A DNA stretch of 61,177 nt from Planktothrix sp. FACHB-1365. Lineage in GTDB: Bacteria > Cyanobacteriota > Cyanobacteriia > Cyanobacteriales > Microcoleaceae. The stretch spans positions 1-61,177 of the forward strand of contig NZ_JACJSC010000032.1 of assembly GCF_014697575.1 (NCBI RefSeq), read 5' to 3'. Below, in pieces: positions 32,235 through 41,630 of the stretch. Under the pieces are notes generated by a model. That model was not told where the DNA came from and did no database searches. It was given only the letters and a program-made list of their open reading frames with translations. The stretch's first letter is position 1. Each line of letters begins with the position of its first letter. The translations under genes were made by a program, and so were the position numbers.

Positions 32235-32273
32235 TCAATATCAATCTTTCAGAACAATTTTTCAAGCCTTTAG

Positions 32274-32307
32274 ACCCCCCTAACCTGATTGAAACGGCTA
32301 GGGGGGT
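32274..32307 (+). terminator. rho-independent-type terminator
   Basis: ACCCCCCTAACC (32274-32285) pairs with GGCTAGGGGGGT (32296-32307) with one mismatch around a 10-base loop, then TGTTCTCTTTCTT. It is a likely terminator for the gene ending at 32234 and separates it from the hetR leader. Confidence 0.8.
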
Positions 32308-32375
32308 TGTTCTCTTTCTTAGGGATGAAAAATATCCAAAAATCGGGGGAATTTTATTGAGAATTCAGCAAATTC

Positions 32376-32403
32376 TTGTAGAAAGCAAGAGGTCTTGTAT
32401 AAT
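32376..32403 (+). promoter_or_regulatory. candidate hetR promoter
   Basis: TTGTAG (32376-32381), a 16-base gap and TATAAT (32398-32403) make a sigma-70-type promoter. Transcription would start near 32410, giving a leader of roughly 280 bases before the hetR ATG. A hairpin CCCTAA-AC-TTAGGG lies in the leader at about 32598-32611. Nostoc hetR is also known for distal start sites and a long leader. Confidence 0.55.
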
Positions 32404-32670
32404 AGAGTCGTGTGACACATCCATCAATAGAGAACCCTGAGTGCCAAGGGTGCGAAATAATCTACTTAATTTTTGACGATGCTCATCGATAATCGTGTCG
32501 TCACATCCCAGTTCAATTTATAACGCTCACTCAAGCGTCAAAACCTCACTCATCTCAGGGATTGGAACTGGCGTAGATTGAGTAAAAAACTGACTTCCCC
32601 TAAACTTAGGGTTTCCAAGTCAGAGAATTTCTCACAATTTATGGAGGATGCTACCATGCCTCCAAGGTAG

Positions 32671-33591
<921 letters not shown>

Positions 33592-33601
33592 AAAGCAAGG
33601 G

Positions 33602-34933
33602 CTAGGGCTGTTTCAACGTCGGGTCAGAAAGAATAAAGAAAAAGCGGTCGTTACTTGATAAAATCAAGAGCGATCGCAATTTTTTATTAAAACTGAACAC
33701 CCACCAAAATAGATGGGTAAATTGGGCACATTCAAACCAGGTGAAGGTAAAAATAAGATAACAGATTGCTACTGCTTCCAGTCCATAGTAAGGTGATTGT
33801 ATGATTTGTTGGATTGAGAATACGATGAGGGCGAAATATGACATTAACCCTAATAAGCCGACAGATAAAGTTATGTCTAATATAAGATTGTGAGCTTTAG
33901 TAGTCGGTAAAGGTTTTGTGTGTATTTTTCCTTTTTCATTCTCCACATCAAAACTGAAATCACCCAAACGTACTACTTTTAGCTTTTTTTCAGGATTGAA
34001 AATATACGGATAGGCGATCGCAAATCCATCAAAACCCCATCCCAGCAAGGGACGTTGACTAATTCCCTGCTTTGATAACTGCCACATCCCAATGCGACCG
34101 GAAGTGATTTGTTTCATTAAAGGTAAATTATTGATCTGTCGGGTAGTTGTAGAAATACAAATGACAAGTAAACAGATAATTGTGGCAGGAATTAACAGTT
34201 TGTAGTATTTTTTTCCTAATAAGTAAATTGTTGATACTAGCAGAGCTAACACGGCTTGTCGAGTCTGAGTTAATACTATAGCTAATCCGATTAATAATCC
34301 TGCTGCTTTCATCATGTGATCGCTGATCCACTGGTGCTGCCAACTGATGATTAAAAGAACGACTATTGCTGCTAATACAAATGAAGCATGACCCCGATGG
34401 GAGTATAAACCAATGGGTTGCTGACCTTGGAAAATGGTACTGGCTAAGACATTTTTCTGGATGAGTTGACCCATTGTAGCAGTATAGTCAATTCGCCAAT
34501 CAATAACTTGGGGAAAGATACTCAAGGCAAGGATAATTCCTCCTATCAGTAGTCCTTTGAGTTGAGGGTGAAAAAGTTCTGGATGATGGGTTAAGAGTAA
34601 GGAATTGCTGAGGGTAAAAACAGCTAGTGTTAACCAATATAACCAGCCGTCACCCATCTGTTCTTGACCGAATAAAGAGTATAGGGGGAAAGGACTTAAT
34701 AAAGTAGAAAGCAGTCCAATTGCTAAAAAGATCCCCCACAGTATCGAGTAGATTTTCCAGCTACGGGGTACGGTGAGGGATTTTCTTTCTTCCCAAAGGA
34801 TTGAAAGATTGAATAAAGTAATTAAGAGTACCGCCAAAACTTTGGGTTCCGTCCAAATTGACCCTCGGCTGTTCCCCCAAGGGTCGATGAGGATGATGCT
34901 GAAGGCGAATAGCAGGGTGTAAAAACTTTTCAC
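33602..34933 (-). CDS. O-antigen ligase / polysaccharide polymerase-like membrane protein (Wzy_C type)
   Basis: A 443-residue protein with about eleven membrane segments and one large periplasmic loop (about residues 285-350), starting after SGRIGMWQLSKQGISQRPLL and including GWGFDGFAIAYPYIF and TKAHNLILD, the Wzy_C/WaaL pattern. It starts with GTG one base into the TAG stop of the upstream PEP-CTERM gene (TAGTG), so translation is coupled. A role in exporting or linking polysaccharide, or in glycosylating the PEP-CTERM proteins, is inferred. Confidence 0.85.
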   Translation of the reverse strand: MKSFYTLLFAFSIILIDPWGNSRGSIWTEPKVLAVLLITLFNLSILWEERKSLTVPRSWKIYSILWGIFLAIGLLSTLLSPFPLYSLFGQEQMGDGWLYWLTLAVFTLSNSLLLTHHPELFHPQLKGLLIGGIILALSIFPQVIDWRIDYTATMGQLIQKNVLASTIFQGQQPIGLYSHRGHASFVLAAIVVLLIISWQHQWISDHMMKAAGLLIGLAIVLTQTRQAVLALLVSTIYLLGKKYYKLLIPATIICLLVICISTTTRQINNLPLMKQITSGRIGMWQLSKQGISQRPLLGWGFDGFAIAYPYIFNPEKKLKVVRLGDFSFDVENEKGKIHTKPLPTTKAHNLILDITLSVGLLGLMSYFALIVFSIQQIIQSPYYGLEAVAICYLIFTFTWFECAQFTHLFWWVFSFNKKLRSLLILSSNDRFFFILSDPTLKQP

Positions 34934-35940
34934 TACTGTTTGTTAAACTTGTTTTTGAGGATTTGAATTGTGCTAGCAGCGCCTAAAGCCAATAATCCGA
35001 ATATAGTGGTGGGTTCGGGGACTTTTTCTGGTAATTGATTGGGGTCGCCACTGTCGAAGTCGGAAAGTGGAAGTTCTCGGTTCTTGGCTGCATTAGTATT
35101 AGCAGCAGTCAGACAACCACCACCGCCACTATAACCAGTACAACCACCACCGCCACCATCATCATCACTAATTTTAGGGCGACTGTTATTTCTCCAACCC
35201 CATTTGATGCCGTTATAAATTGTAACTGTCCGTTTTCGGGTTACTAGATCCTGCATCTCTTCAGCCAAGTATAGTTCAGCGTCCCAGAAATGGCTTTCCG
35301 CAGGATCTATTCTGTATGGTACGTCTCCAAAAAATCTATATGGAGGTATGCCAAATCCGTTTCCAGCATGGCCGGTATAGTATGGGGTAGTTTGCCCAAG
35401 ATCAATATCGAGAATGTTTTCAATCAAACCATGTTGATCGTCGGGTTCGAGGCTATGGTTACTGTATACTCGCTGAATCCATTGGACTCGTCTAGTAACA
35501 CCGGTGGGGTCAGGTATGGGGTCGCCAGGTGGTAGTAGTACTGGATAGTAGAGTAATTCAAGCATACCCCCAACGCCCCCTGAGAAAGGATCTTGTATTT
35601 CTGCTCCACAATCTGTAGTTTGTGGGCCACAAATGTAATAATTCAGGAGATTAAAGCTACCTTGTAAGTCGTTCTCGGCACGTCGAAATTCCCAGCGTCC
35701 CGGATACATATTAGAAAAGCTGTTTAGTAATTGCCAAAGCTCATTTGTTCCACCTCGTTCAATCTCTTGTGGCTGCTCTAAATATGCCTCACCCTGATAA
35801 CCATATTCATCGTAGTAAATAAAGGCATCAAATCTTCCATTTGAAGAAAAATTGATAGTAAAAGCAATAGCGGATTGTCCGGTAAGCGTTACGACTAAGC
35901 TGATGGCTAACCCAAGTAGAGAATCTTTTCGCAATGCCAT
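34933..35940 (-). CDS. PEP-CTERM secreted protein, copy 2
   Basis: A 335-residue protein with an N-terminal signal peptide (LLGLAISLVVTLTGQSAIAF) and a C-terminal sorting signal: VPEPTTIFGLLALG, a hydrophobic segment, then a basic end NKFNKQ. The middle has no recognised fold and includes a Gly/Cys-rich patch (DDDGGGGGCTGYSGGGGC). PEP-CTERM proteins are processed by exosortase and exported to the envelope or sheath. The last 50 residues are nearly the same as in copy 1 (37277-38323). AGGAG precedes the ATG. Confidence 0.88.
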   Translation of the reverse strand: MALRKDSLLGLAISLVVTLTGQSAIAFTINFSSNGRFDAFIYYDEYGYQGEAYLEQPQEIERGGTNELWQLLNSFSNMYPGRWEFRRAENDLQGSFNLLNYYICGPQTTDCGAEIQDPFSGGVGGMLELLYYPVLLPPGDPIPDPTGVTRRVQWIQRVYSNHSLEPDDQHGLIENILDIDLGQTTPYYTGHAGNGFGIPPYRFFGDVPYRIDPAESHFWDAELYLAEEMQDLVTRKRTVTIYNGIKWGWRNNSRPKISDDDGGGGGCTGYSGGGGCLTAANTNAAKNRELPLSDFDSGDPNQLPEKVPEPTTIFGLLALGAASTIQILKNKFNKQ

Positions 35941-36036
35941 TTTGTAACTCCTTTAGGTCTTATTTTCAAATCAAAGAAATATCGGTCTGGGCGCAAAACA
36001 AAATCTAGACAATAATTACAATGTGATTTCAATTCA

Positions 36037-36567
36037 TTAATAAACTAGGCGAAACTCCTCCCAAGGTGTATAAGCTTTTCCTACCCACAGTCCTTCTACA
36101 GTTTTTCCATAAGGAATTTTTCTCACAGCTTCTTGATTTTCATAAGTGAACCGAACTTGATATCGACTTGGGTTGAGGGAACGAAAAGTCCAAACGCCAC
36201 CAGAACTCTCATAGCCTCTGAGTCCAAACTTGCCTTGATAGCAGTACAACTCGCCTTCCACAAAAAAAGTCAAACTTTCGTTTGGCATAGCCCATAGAAA
36301 ATCCTCTTCTTGTAAGCCTTTGGTTGCATTTCTTGCGTAAGACCGCTCTATTACTGTCCCTTTGGTATCTTGAAGTTCTGGCATTAAACTAGAGAGTTTA
36401 AAGCGATAGGGAATTTCCGTGCAATTCGTAACGCGAATCCCAAATTGCACGGGAGTTTGATCACCATCTTTAGTAGGAATGATCATCTCACGCTCTGGCA
36501 CTAACGTTTCAAAGCGAATACCATCTACTTCAATAGTTTTGTTTGGATTTGATTTTCTAGATTTCAT
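36037..36567 (-). CDS. member C of a small paralogous family, lacking a signal peptide
   Basis: A 176-residue protein sharing the family core: EVDGIRFETLVPEREMIIP then TPVQFGIRVTN, ending in VEGLWVGKAYTPWEEFRLVY. The core looks like a beta-sandwich. Unlike paralogues at 36864 and 38414 it has no hydrophobic signal sequence; the protein begins about 15 residues before the core. The ATG at 36567 is preferred to a TTG at 36582. Its upstream DNA (36650-36790) is homologous to that of paralogue A, so the loss of the signal sequence is a deletion between promoter and core. Confidence 0.75.
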   Translation of the reverse strand: MKSRKSNPNKTIEVDGIRFETLVPEREMIIPTKDGDQTPVQFGIRVTNCTEIPYRFKLSSLMPELQDTKGTVIERSYARNATKGLQEEDFLWAMPNESLTFFVEGELYCYQGKFGLRGYESSGGVWTFRSLNPSRYQVRFTYENQEAVRKIPYGKTVEGLWVGKAYTPWEEFRLVY

Positions 36568-36649
36568 ACGAGTTACACACAAGGCTTCTTAAATTTGTCT
36601 CTATCATGATCTTTAAGTATCCTAAAGTTGTTTTTCAAAATAAATTTTT

Positions 36650-36790
36650 AGCAATTCAAAAAACAAGAATTGCCAACAGATAGCACTGATGTAGCAGTAA
36701 TGTAAAAGATGTGGGTAGACTCAGCCTTTAGTCTAAATCCTTAAAACTAATTAACCAACAGTAGATTTACGGAAATTTATCAATTTCATA
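36650..36790. repeat. duplicated upstream region, copy 2
   Basis: This segment, including AATTCAAAAAACAAGAATTG and GTAGACTCAGCCTTTA, matches about 39165-39280 upstream of paralogue A. It likely carries the promoter of the duplicated unit. Within it, CAATTC and GAATTG flank an A-rich run as a short inverted repeat. The part nearest 36863 has no gene. Confidence 0.75.
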
Positions 36791-36863
36791 GCTCCGTAAA
36801 ATCCCTAGATTGACTCATTATTCTACTAGCTTCTTAACCATGTTTGCTGACCTTTGTTTTGAG

Positions 36864-37247
36864 TTAAAATTGGATTAGGCGAAACATCACAAACGGAGTT
36901 GATGCCTTACCTGTCCAAACCTCAAGAACTGCAAAAAGGGGGTCAAACGGAGGGAAGCGAATCGGAATTTGAGTGTTATTGGTAATTTCAATCCCAAGTT
37001 GCACCGGTGTATGAGCGCCTGGTATTTTTGCCGGGATAGTAAACTCCCGTTGGGGCATTAAGATTTCAAACCGGATACCATCGACTTCAACTGCATTGCC
37101 ATTCGTCGATTCAACAGATATCAAGTTAGCAAATTTCCTGATGCCAAAATCTTCGGTCGCACTCAGCCCGATTGGTATCATAAAATGCGCTATTTGCCCT
37201 AACAAAACTAAAGCCAAAGCCAAACCGAAAATCAGGAAGTTACCCAT
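36864..37247 (-). CDS. member B of the paralogous family, internally deleted
   Basis: A 127-residue protein from the ATG at 37247 (MGNFLIFGLALALVLLGQIA), matching the start of paralogue A; the frame also opens at a GTG (37277) overlapping the stop of the PEP-CTERM gene. Signal peptide and core (EVDGIRFEILMPQREFTIP) are present. After PIRFPPFDPLFAVL it jumps to EVWTGKASTPFVMFRLIQF, the end of the family. About 100 residues present in paralogue A are missing, in frame. Confidence 0.75.
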   Translation of the reverse strand: MGNFLIFGLALALVLLGQIAHFMIPIGLSATEDFGIRKFANLISVESTNGNAVEVDGIRFEILMPQREFTIPAKIPGAHTPVQLGIEITNNTQIPIRFPPFDPLFAVLEVWTGKASTPFVMFRLIQF

Positions 37248-37276
37248 GAGAAATAGCTCTGTATAAAAACTTTTCA

Positions 37277-38323
37277 CTACTGTTTGTTAAACTTGTTTTG
37301 CATTATTTTAATTGTTCCGGCCGTGCCTAAAGCCAATAATCCGAATATGGTGGTGGGTTCGGGGACTTTTTCTGGTAACTGATTGGGGTCGCCACTGTCG
37401 AAGTCGGAAAGTGGCAGTTCTCGGATAGCAATGTCGCTGGCTGTAGTAACGCATCCGCCACCACCACTACTTCCGTCACAAGGAAGTGGAGGCAGAGAAA
37501 TAGGAGGAGAAGGGGGAGGAGTGAATGTGTTGTTCCAACCCCATGAGATACCATTGTAAATCGTTACTGTTTTGGGTGCGGTTTCCTGAACCAAGTAGAG
37601 TTCAGCATACCAGTCGTGGTTGTCTTGGCCATCAGGCCGAGTAGAAAAGTCCTCGAAGTAAATTTGGGTGGCATTGGGAGAGACTGTATCGTAGTAAGGA
37701 GTAAAAATTGGGTTAAGCCCTAAAATTATAGTTTGAGAGCCTACTTGTGCTTTTAAATTTGGATCTTTCTGCTCTTCTACTACGTCAATTTTGTCTTCAT
37801 TAGTACCAAAAGGTTTAAGTTCTTGAACACCATTACTGTAGGTGACAAGAGCATGATTACTGACAACCCGTTGAATCCAATGGACGTTACTGCCCATTGG
37901 ATCTTGACCAGCAACAGGATGGTAAACGATTTGTATATCAGCCCCTACGGTTACGCCTCCATTAGTAGAGGGCTGGGCATAAGGTTTATAAACCCCAATC
38001 TCAAAATACCCTTGTATGTTTTGATTTGATTGTGCTTTATTAAACATCCAACCGTTATCCTTCCAAACAGATGAGGTCAGCAGGTTAAAGAAAGCATTTG
38101 TTCCGCCTAGTGGAAGTTGCGACACTGGCTTGATAGTTGTAGTTACTGTGCCAAAATTTGGATCGCTGTACGACGCTGGGTTACAGTAGAAGGAACTTAG
38201 AGTACAAGGAGAACTGGGTTGTTGCGAGGGGAGTGTAAAAGAGAAAGCCAAGCCCGACCGACCTGTTAAGGCGACCAGTAAAGGCGTTGTCAATAAAACA
38301 AGGAAATATCGTTTTAGTTGCAC
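37277..38323 (-). CDS. PEP-CTERM secreted protein, copy 1
   Basis: A 348-residue protein: signal peptide (YFLVLLTTPLLVALTGRSGLAF), a beta-rich body without recognised domain, a Ser/Gly/Cys patch (CDGSSGGGGC), and the sorting signal VPEPTTIFGLLALG plus basic NKFNKQ. It starts with GTG, with GGAG nine bases upstream. Body segments such as LPLGGTNAFFNLLTSSVWKD, VHWIQRVVSNHAL and DWYAELYLVQE have counterparts in copy 2, so the two are paralogues along their whole length, with the C-terminus best kept. Confidence 0.88.
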   Translation of the reverse strand: MQLKRYFLVLLTTPLLVALTGRSGLAFSFTLPSQQPSSPCTLSSFYCNPASYSDPNFGTVTTTIKPVSQLPLGGTNAFFNLLTSSVWKDNGWMFNKAQSNQNIQGYFEIGVYKPYAQPSTNGGVTVGADIQIVYHPVAGQDPMGSNVHWIQRVVSNHALVTYSNGVQELKPFGTNEDKIDVVEEQKDPNLKAQVGSQTIILGLNPIFTPYYDTVSPNATQIYFEDFSTRPDGQDNHDWYAELYLVQETAPKTVTIYNGISWGWNNTFTPPPSPPISLPPLPCDGSSGGGGCVTTASDIAIRELPLSDFDSGDPNQLPEKVPEPTTIFGLLALGTAGTIKIMQNKFNKQ

Positions 38324-38413
38324 TTTTTGTAACTCCTTTATGTAGTAACTGTTAAAAAGACATCAGCATTTGCGTGAAATTTAGCCCTAAACGGCAACTG
38401 GGATGCAATTTTG

Positions 38414-39118
38414 TTAAGGCTGGACTAGACGAACCTCCACAAATGGAGTCGTGGCTTGACCCGTCCAGAGTCCTTCTACTCTTTGCGGTATGCTGGTTTT
38501 TCGATCTTGAGTTAGGTCACGGCAGTAGTTCACCGCGCTAGAGTTGTTATACAAGAACTGAATCTTATAAGTACCAGGCTTGAGATCTTTAAAATCCCAT
38601 CCACCGCCTAATCCATCCGTGCCTCCCAGATGAAGCAAGTTATCCTGCCAGTAAAGATTGGCATCTAGAAAAAAGGTCACGCTCTTTCCTGACTGGAGTA
38701 ACGGACAAGTAAGTTGCTCTCTCCTTAATCCCAAGAACATACCTCTAGCTGCTTCGCCGTCAACTGGTAATCCATTTTCTGTTACTATTCTTAAGCCAAG
38801 AACAATCTGGGGATCAAAGCGGTTAAGTCGAATGGGAGTTGGCTTTTGGTTGGTAATACGAAGGCCAATTTTTACAGGAGTTGGGAAACCGAACTCTTTT
38901 TCTGGGATCGGCAATACTCGCTCCGGCACTAATATTTCAAACCAAATACCATCGACTTCAACTGCATTGTCATTCGTCGGTTCAACAGACATTAAGTTAG
39001 CGAATTTCCTAATGCCAAAATCTTCCGTCGCACTCAACCCGGTTGGCATCAGAAAATGTGCTATTTGCCCCAATAAAACTAAAGCCAAAGCCAAACAAAA
39101 AACCCGGAAGTTACGCAT
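38414..39118 (-). CDS. member A of the paralogous family, full length
   Basis: A 234-residue secreted protein. A signal peptide or anchor (VFCLALALVLLGQIAHFLMP) is followed by a short variable stretch and the core EVDGIWFEILVPERVLPIP then TPVKIGLRITN. A second half has VTFFLDANLYWQDNLLHLGG, GWDFKDLKPGTYKIQFLY and a terminal VEGLWTGQATTPFVEVRLVQ. The last part resembles an immunoglobulin-like sandwich. It is the longest and probably ancestral form of the three. It lies upstream of PEP-CTERM copy 1. Confidence 0.75.
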   Translation of the reverse strand: MRNFRVFCLALALVLLGQIAHFLMPTGLSATEDFGIRKFANLMSVEPTNDNAVEVDGIWFEILVPERVLPIPEKEFGFPTPVKIGLRITNQKPTPIRLNRFDPQIVLGLRIVTENGLPVDGEAARGMFLGLRREQLTCPLLQSGKSVTFFLDANLYWQDNLLHLGGTDGLGGGWDFKDLKPGTYKIQFLYNNSSAVNYCRDLTQDRKTSIPQRVEGLWTGQATTPFVEVRLVQP

Positions 39119-39164
39119 GAGAAATCGTAGGTTATAACCCCAAATAGAGAAGATAATTTTTATA

Positions 39165-39280
39165 ACAATTCAAAAAACAAGAATTGCCAACTCTTAGCAG
39201 TGAAGTAGATGTGGTAGACTCAGCCTTTACTTTAAATCTTTAGAGAGCATTCACAAACAGTAAATTTACGGAACTTTAGA
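39165..39280. repeat. duplicated upstream region, copy 1
   Basis: Homologous to 36650-36790. The rest of the gap to 39460 has AT-rich sequence and a pyrimidine-rich tract (ATTCCCCATTCCC-type, 39418-39450) also found near 57631 in the other orientation. No gene is seen. Confidence 0.7.
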
Positions 39281-39460
39281 ACCTTTATATTTTTGATTTC
39301 AGTAAATTTACGGTCTTACAATGCCTGTAACCCTTACCCTGTAAATTTTTTACCTCTATAAAAATCACAATTGCAAAAATATAGGAGTTAGAATTAATTC
39401 CAACTCCTCATCTAAAACTCATTCCCCATTCCCTGTTCCCTATTCCCTACTATTAGAGAA

Positions 39461-40222
39461 TTAATCTTGAATATTGAGGGTGATTTTAGCGGATTGAAGT
39501 TGTTGATTTAACCAGCGTTCAAATAATTCATTTTGCAACCGTTGTTTGATTTGAGGATTCTCTAAGGACGCTTCTAAAAATTGTTCCACTCGGAAAATAC
39601 ACCAGCCTCCCTCCACTTCCAGGGGGCCAATAATTTGTCCGGGTAGGGTTTGTTGGACAACGACCTTAAGAGCATCGGGTAAAGTTGACAAAGCAACGGC
39701 TCCCATCATGCCATTAAACGAGCTTTCATTCGTAATAGAATACTCTTTTGCTAATTCTTCAAACCGGGTTTCATGTTCTTTTAAACGGTTGAATAATGTT
39801 TCTGCTAATTCATAGTCATTTAATGAAATTCGAGAGAGAACAATTGCATCTAAAGCAGGTTTTCGTTGGATAAAATAGTTTTCCAGTTCCGGTTCAACCA
39901 CCGACAGTTTAAGTTTTTCTCGTTTGAACCCCAGCATAATTTGCTGGTGAAACCCTTCATAACTCATGCGATTATTTTCTAACCACTGTTGAAACGCTTG
40001 AGGGTCACTAAGATTGCGTTCTAGTCTAAAATTAACAACCGCTTGTTCAATACTCGCAGCCGGGACATCTAAATCAGACCTCGACTGTAATTCCCGATCC
40101 AGAATATATTCTCGCAGAATATCTGTGATCATCGGCTGTAATTTTCCAGCCGCTTGCAAATATTTTAGTGCTTGACCTAAAAGTATGGGTTCGTCGTTAA
40201 CGGTTAAAAAGGGATTAGCCAC
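39461..40222 (-). CDS. parvulin-type peptidyl-prolyl isomerase
   Basis: A 253-residue protein. The N-terminal SurA/PrsA-like helical part (to about residue 115) is followed by a parvulin-like region: ETLFNRLKEHETRFEELAKE, then MMGAVALSTLPDALKVVVQQ and PLEVEGGWCIFRVEQ. There is no signal peptide or lipobox, so it is cytosolic, unlike PrsA. Cyanobacterial proteins of this type are often next to HlyD/ABC peptide exporters; none is seen here. Confidence 0.85.
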   Translation of the reverse strand: MANPFLTVNDEPILLGQALKYLQAAGKLQPMITDILREYILDRELQSRSDLDVPAASIEQAVVNFRLERNLSDPQAFQQWLENNRMSYEGFHQQIMLGFKREKLKLSVVEPELENYFIQRKPALDAIVLSRISLNDYELAETLFNRLKEHETRFEELAKEYSITNESSFNGMMGAVALSTLPDALKVVVQQTLPGQIIGPLEVEGGWCIFRVEQFLEASLENPQIKQRLQNELFERWLNQQLQSAKITLNIQD

Positions 40223-40319
40223 TGAGATTTACATCCTAAAAAATTCTATTTACCAATATTGTAGGGGTTGAGGTTCCCTTCCTGTAAAATTTGGGCGTAG
40301 ATGTTGATAGGAATTTGAA

Positions 40320-40595
40320 ATGAGCATTCAGGTTGAATCTCAACCCAGTTTAGAACGATTAGAACAATTGGGGGTTTTGAATTGGCCAATTTGGGAAAAG
40401 GAGGTTTCGGAGTTTCCTTGGACGTATGATGAAAGCGAAACCTGCTATTTATTAGCGGGGGATGTCATCGTTACCCCAGAGGTCGGTGAACCTGTGCAGT
40501 TTGGAAAAGGGGATTTAGTTACCTTTGCGGCGGGACTGTCTTGTCGGTGGAAAATCCGGGCTGATGTTCGTAAACATTATCGGTTTGGGAAATAA
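40320..40595 (+). CDS. small cupin (DUF861-type)
   Basis: A 91-residue single-domain cupin: WPIWEKEVSEFPWTYDESET, CYLLAGDVIVTP, FGKGDLVTFAAGLSCRWKIR. The pattern ETCYLL...GDLVTF is that of the cupin_3 group (ureidoglycolate or EutQ-like). The metal site is incomplete by eye. Function unknown. It is divergent from the isomerase gene. Confidence 0.85.
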   Translation: MSIQVESQPSLERLEQLGVLNWPIWEKEVSEFPWTYDESETCYLLAGDVIVTPEVGEPVQFGKGDLVTFAAGLSCRWKIRADVRKHYRFGK

Positions 40596-40608
40596 ACCTG
40601 TAATATTT

Positions 40609-40650
40609 AGACGTGCCGTTATTTAGACGTGCCATGGCACGTCTCTACAG
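40609..40650. repeat. dispersed palindrome, copy 2
   Basis: AGACGTGCCATGGCACGTCT (40625-40644) is a perfect 20-base palindrome. An incomplete copy of its left arm (AGACGTGCCG) precedes it. CTCTACAG extends the family pattern to the right. On the minus strand the element supplies the TAG stop of ubiA (40645-40647). Confidence 0.88.
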
Positions 40651-41526
40651 TAATAATCCGCTAATCATTCCCCCTAATAAAATAAAACCAATTCCGACAT
40701 TATCACTAAAAATTTTACCATAAATCGGTCTAGGAAGATCGGGTTTTCGCAGTTGCCAATATTGTCTTGACCAGAGCCCAATAGCAGCCGTTAGGGTCAG
40801 CCAATATTCCCAATGTAACTGTAGATTCCAGCCTAGAATTCCTAATAAAATTGCTGTGCCTAAAAAGAAAATACCCACAGCATTAGCAGATTGTTCTCCA
40901 AAAAAGATGGCACTAGAATTTACCCCTAAACGAAGATCATCTTCGCGATCACTCATTGCATAAACGGTATCAAATCCTAACGTCCATAATATCGTTGCTC
41001 CCCATAAAAACCAAGTAGCTGTTTCTAAATTTCCCACCGCCGCCGTCCAACTAATTAATACCGCAAATCCCCAAGCAATTGATAAAACTAATTGGGGAAT
41101 GGGAAACACTCGTTTTGCTAAGGGATAACCAATAATTACAGGAACAGCCGCCACACATAAACCAAAACTTAAAGGGTTTAAATAAACCGCCAGTCCCGCC
41201 GCACAAATAAAGGCAACCCCAGCAATAACCAACCCGGTTTTGACCGTTAAGGCACGGGAAGCCAGGGGACGGGTGCGGGTGCGTTCTACTTCCGGGTCAA
41301 TATCCCTGTCCCATAAATCATTGACGACACACCCGGCGGCACTGGTGGCCAAGGTTCCAAAGACAATCACCAAAATTAAAGCCAAAGGAGGTGTGCCATG
41401 GGTGGCTAAAACAATAGCCCATAAGGCAGGGATCATCAAAATTAGGCGTCCGGCGGGTTTGTCCCATCGCAACAGTCGAATAATAATTTGCCAAGTCGGT
41501 TCCGGTAGATTAGATTGGGTCAGCAT
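40645..41526 (-). CDS. ubiA: 4-hydroxybenzoate polyprenyltransferase (plastoquinone pathway)
   Basis: A 293-residue UbiA-type prenyltransferase with about eight or nine membrane segments. The first Asp-rich motif is N69-D70-LWD73-RDID77, with VERTRTRPLASR after it; the second is YAMSDREDD near residue 190. It attaches a long prenyl chain to 4-hydroxybenzoate at the membrane; in cyanobacteria this leads to plastoquinone. The stop codon is provided by the palindrome at 40609-40650. Confidence 0.92.
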   Translation of the reverse strand: MLTQSNLPEPTWQIIIRLLRWDKPAGRLILMIPALWAIVLATHGTPPLALILVIVFGTLATSAAGCVVNDLWDRDIDPEVERTRTRPLASRALTVKTGLVIAGVAFICAAGLAVYLNPLSFGLCVAAVPVIIGYPLAKRVFPIPQLVLSIAWGFAVLISWTAAVGNLETATWFLWGATILWTLGFDTVYAMSDREDDLRLGVNSSAIFFGEQSANAVGIFFLGTAILLGILGWNLQLHWEYWLTLTAAIGLWSRQYWQLRKPDLPRPIYGKIFSDNVGIGFILLGGMISGLLL

Positions 41527-41630
41527 TGCGCGTTGATGTCAAGATTGAAAGATGGAGTCTTCACAATATTTTTTAACACAGATCCGCAATCGGTCTAAAA
41601 TTAAAAAGAATAGCTTCTTAGAGAGTGATT

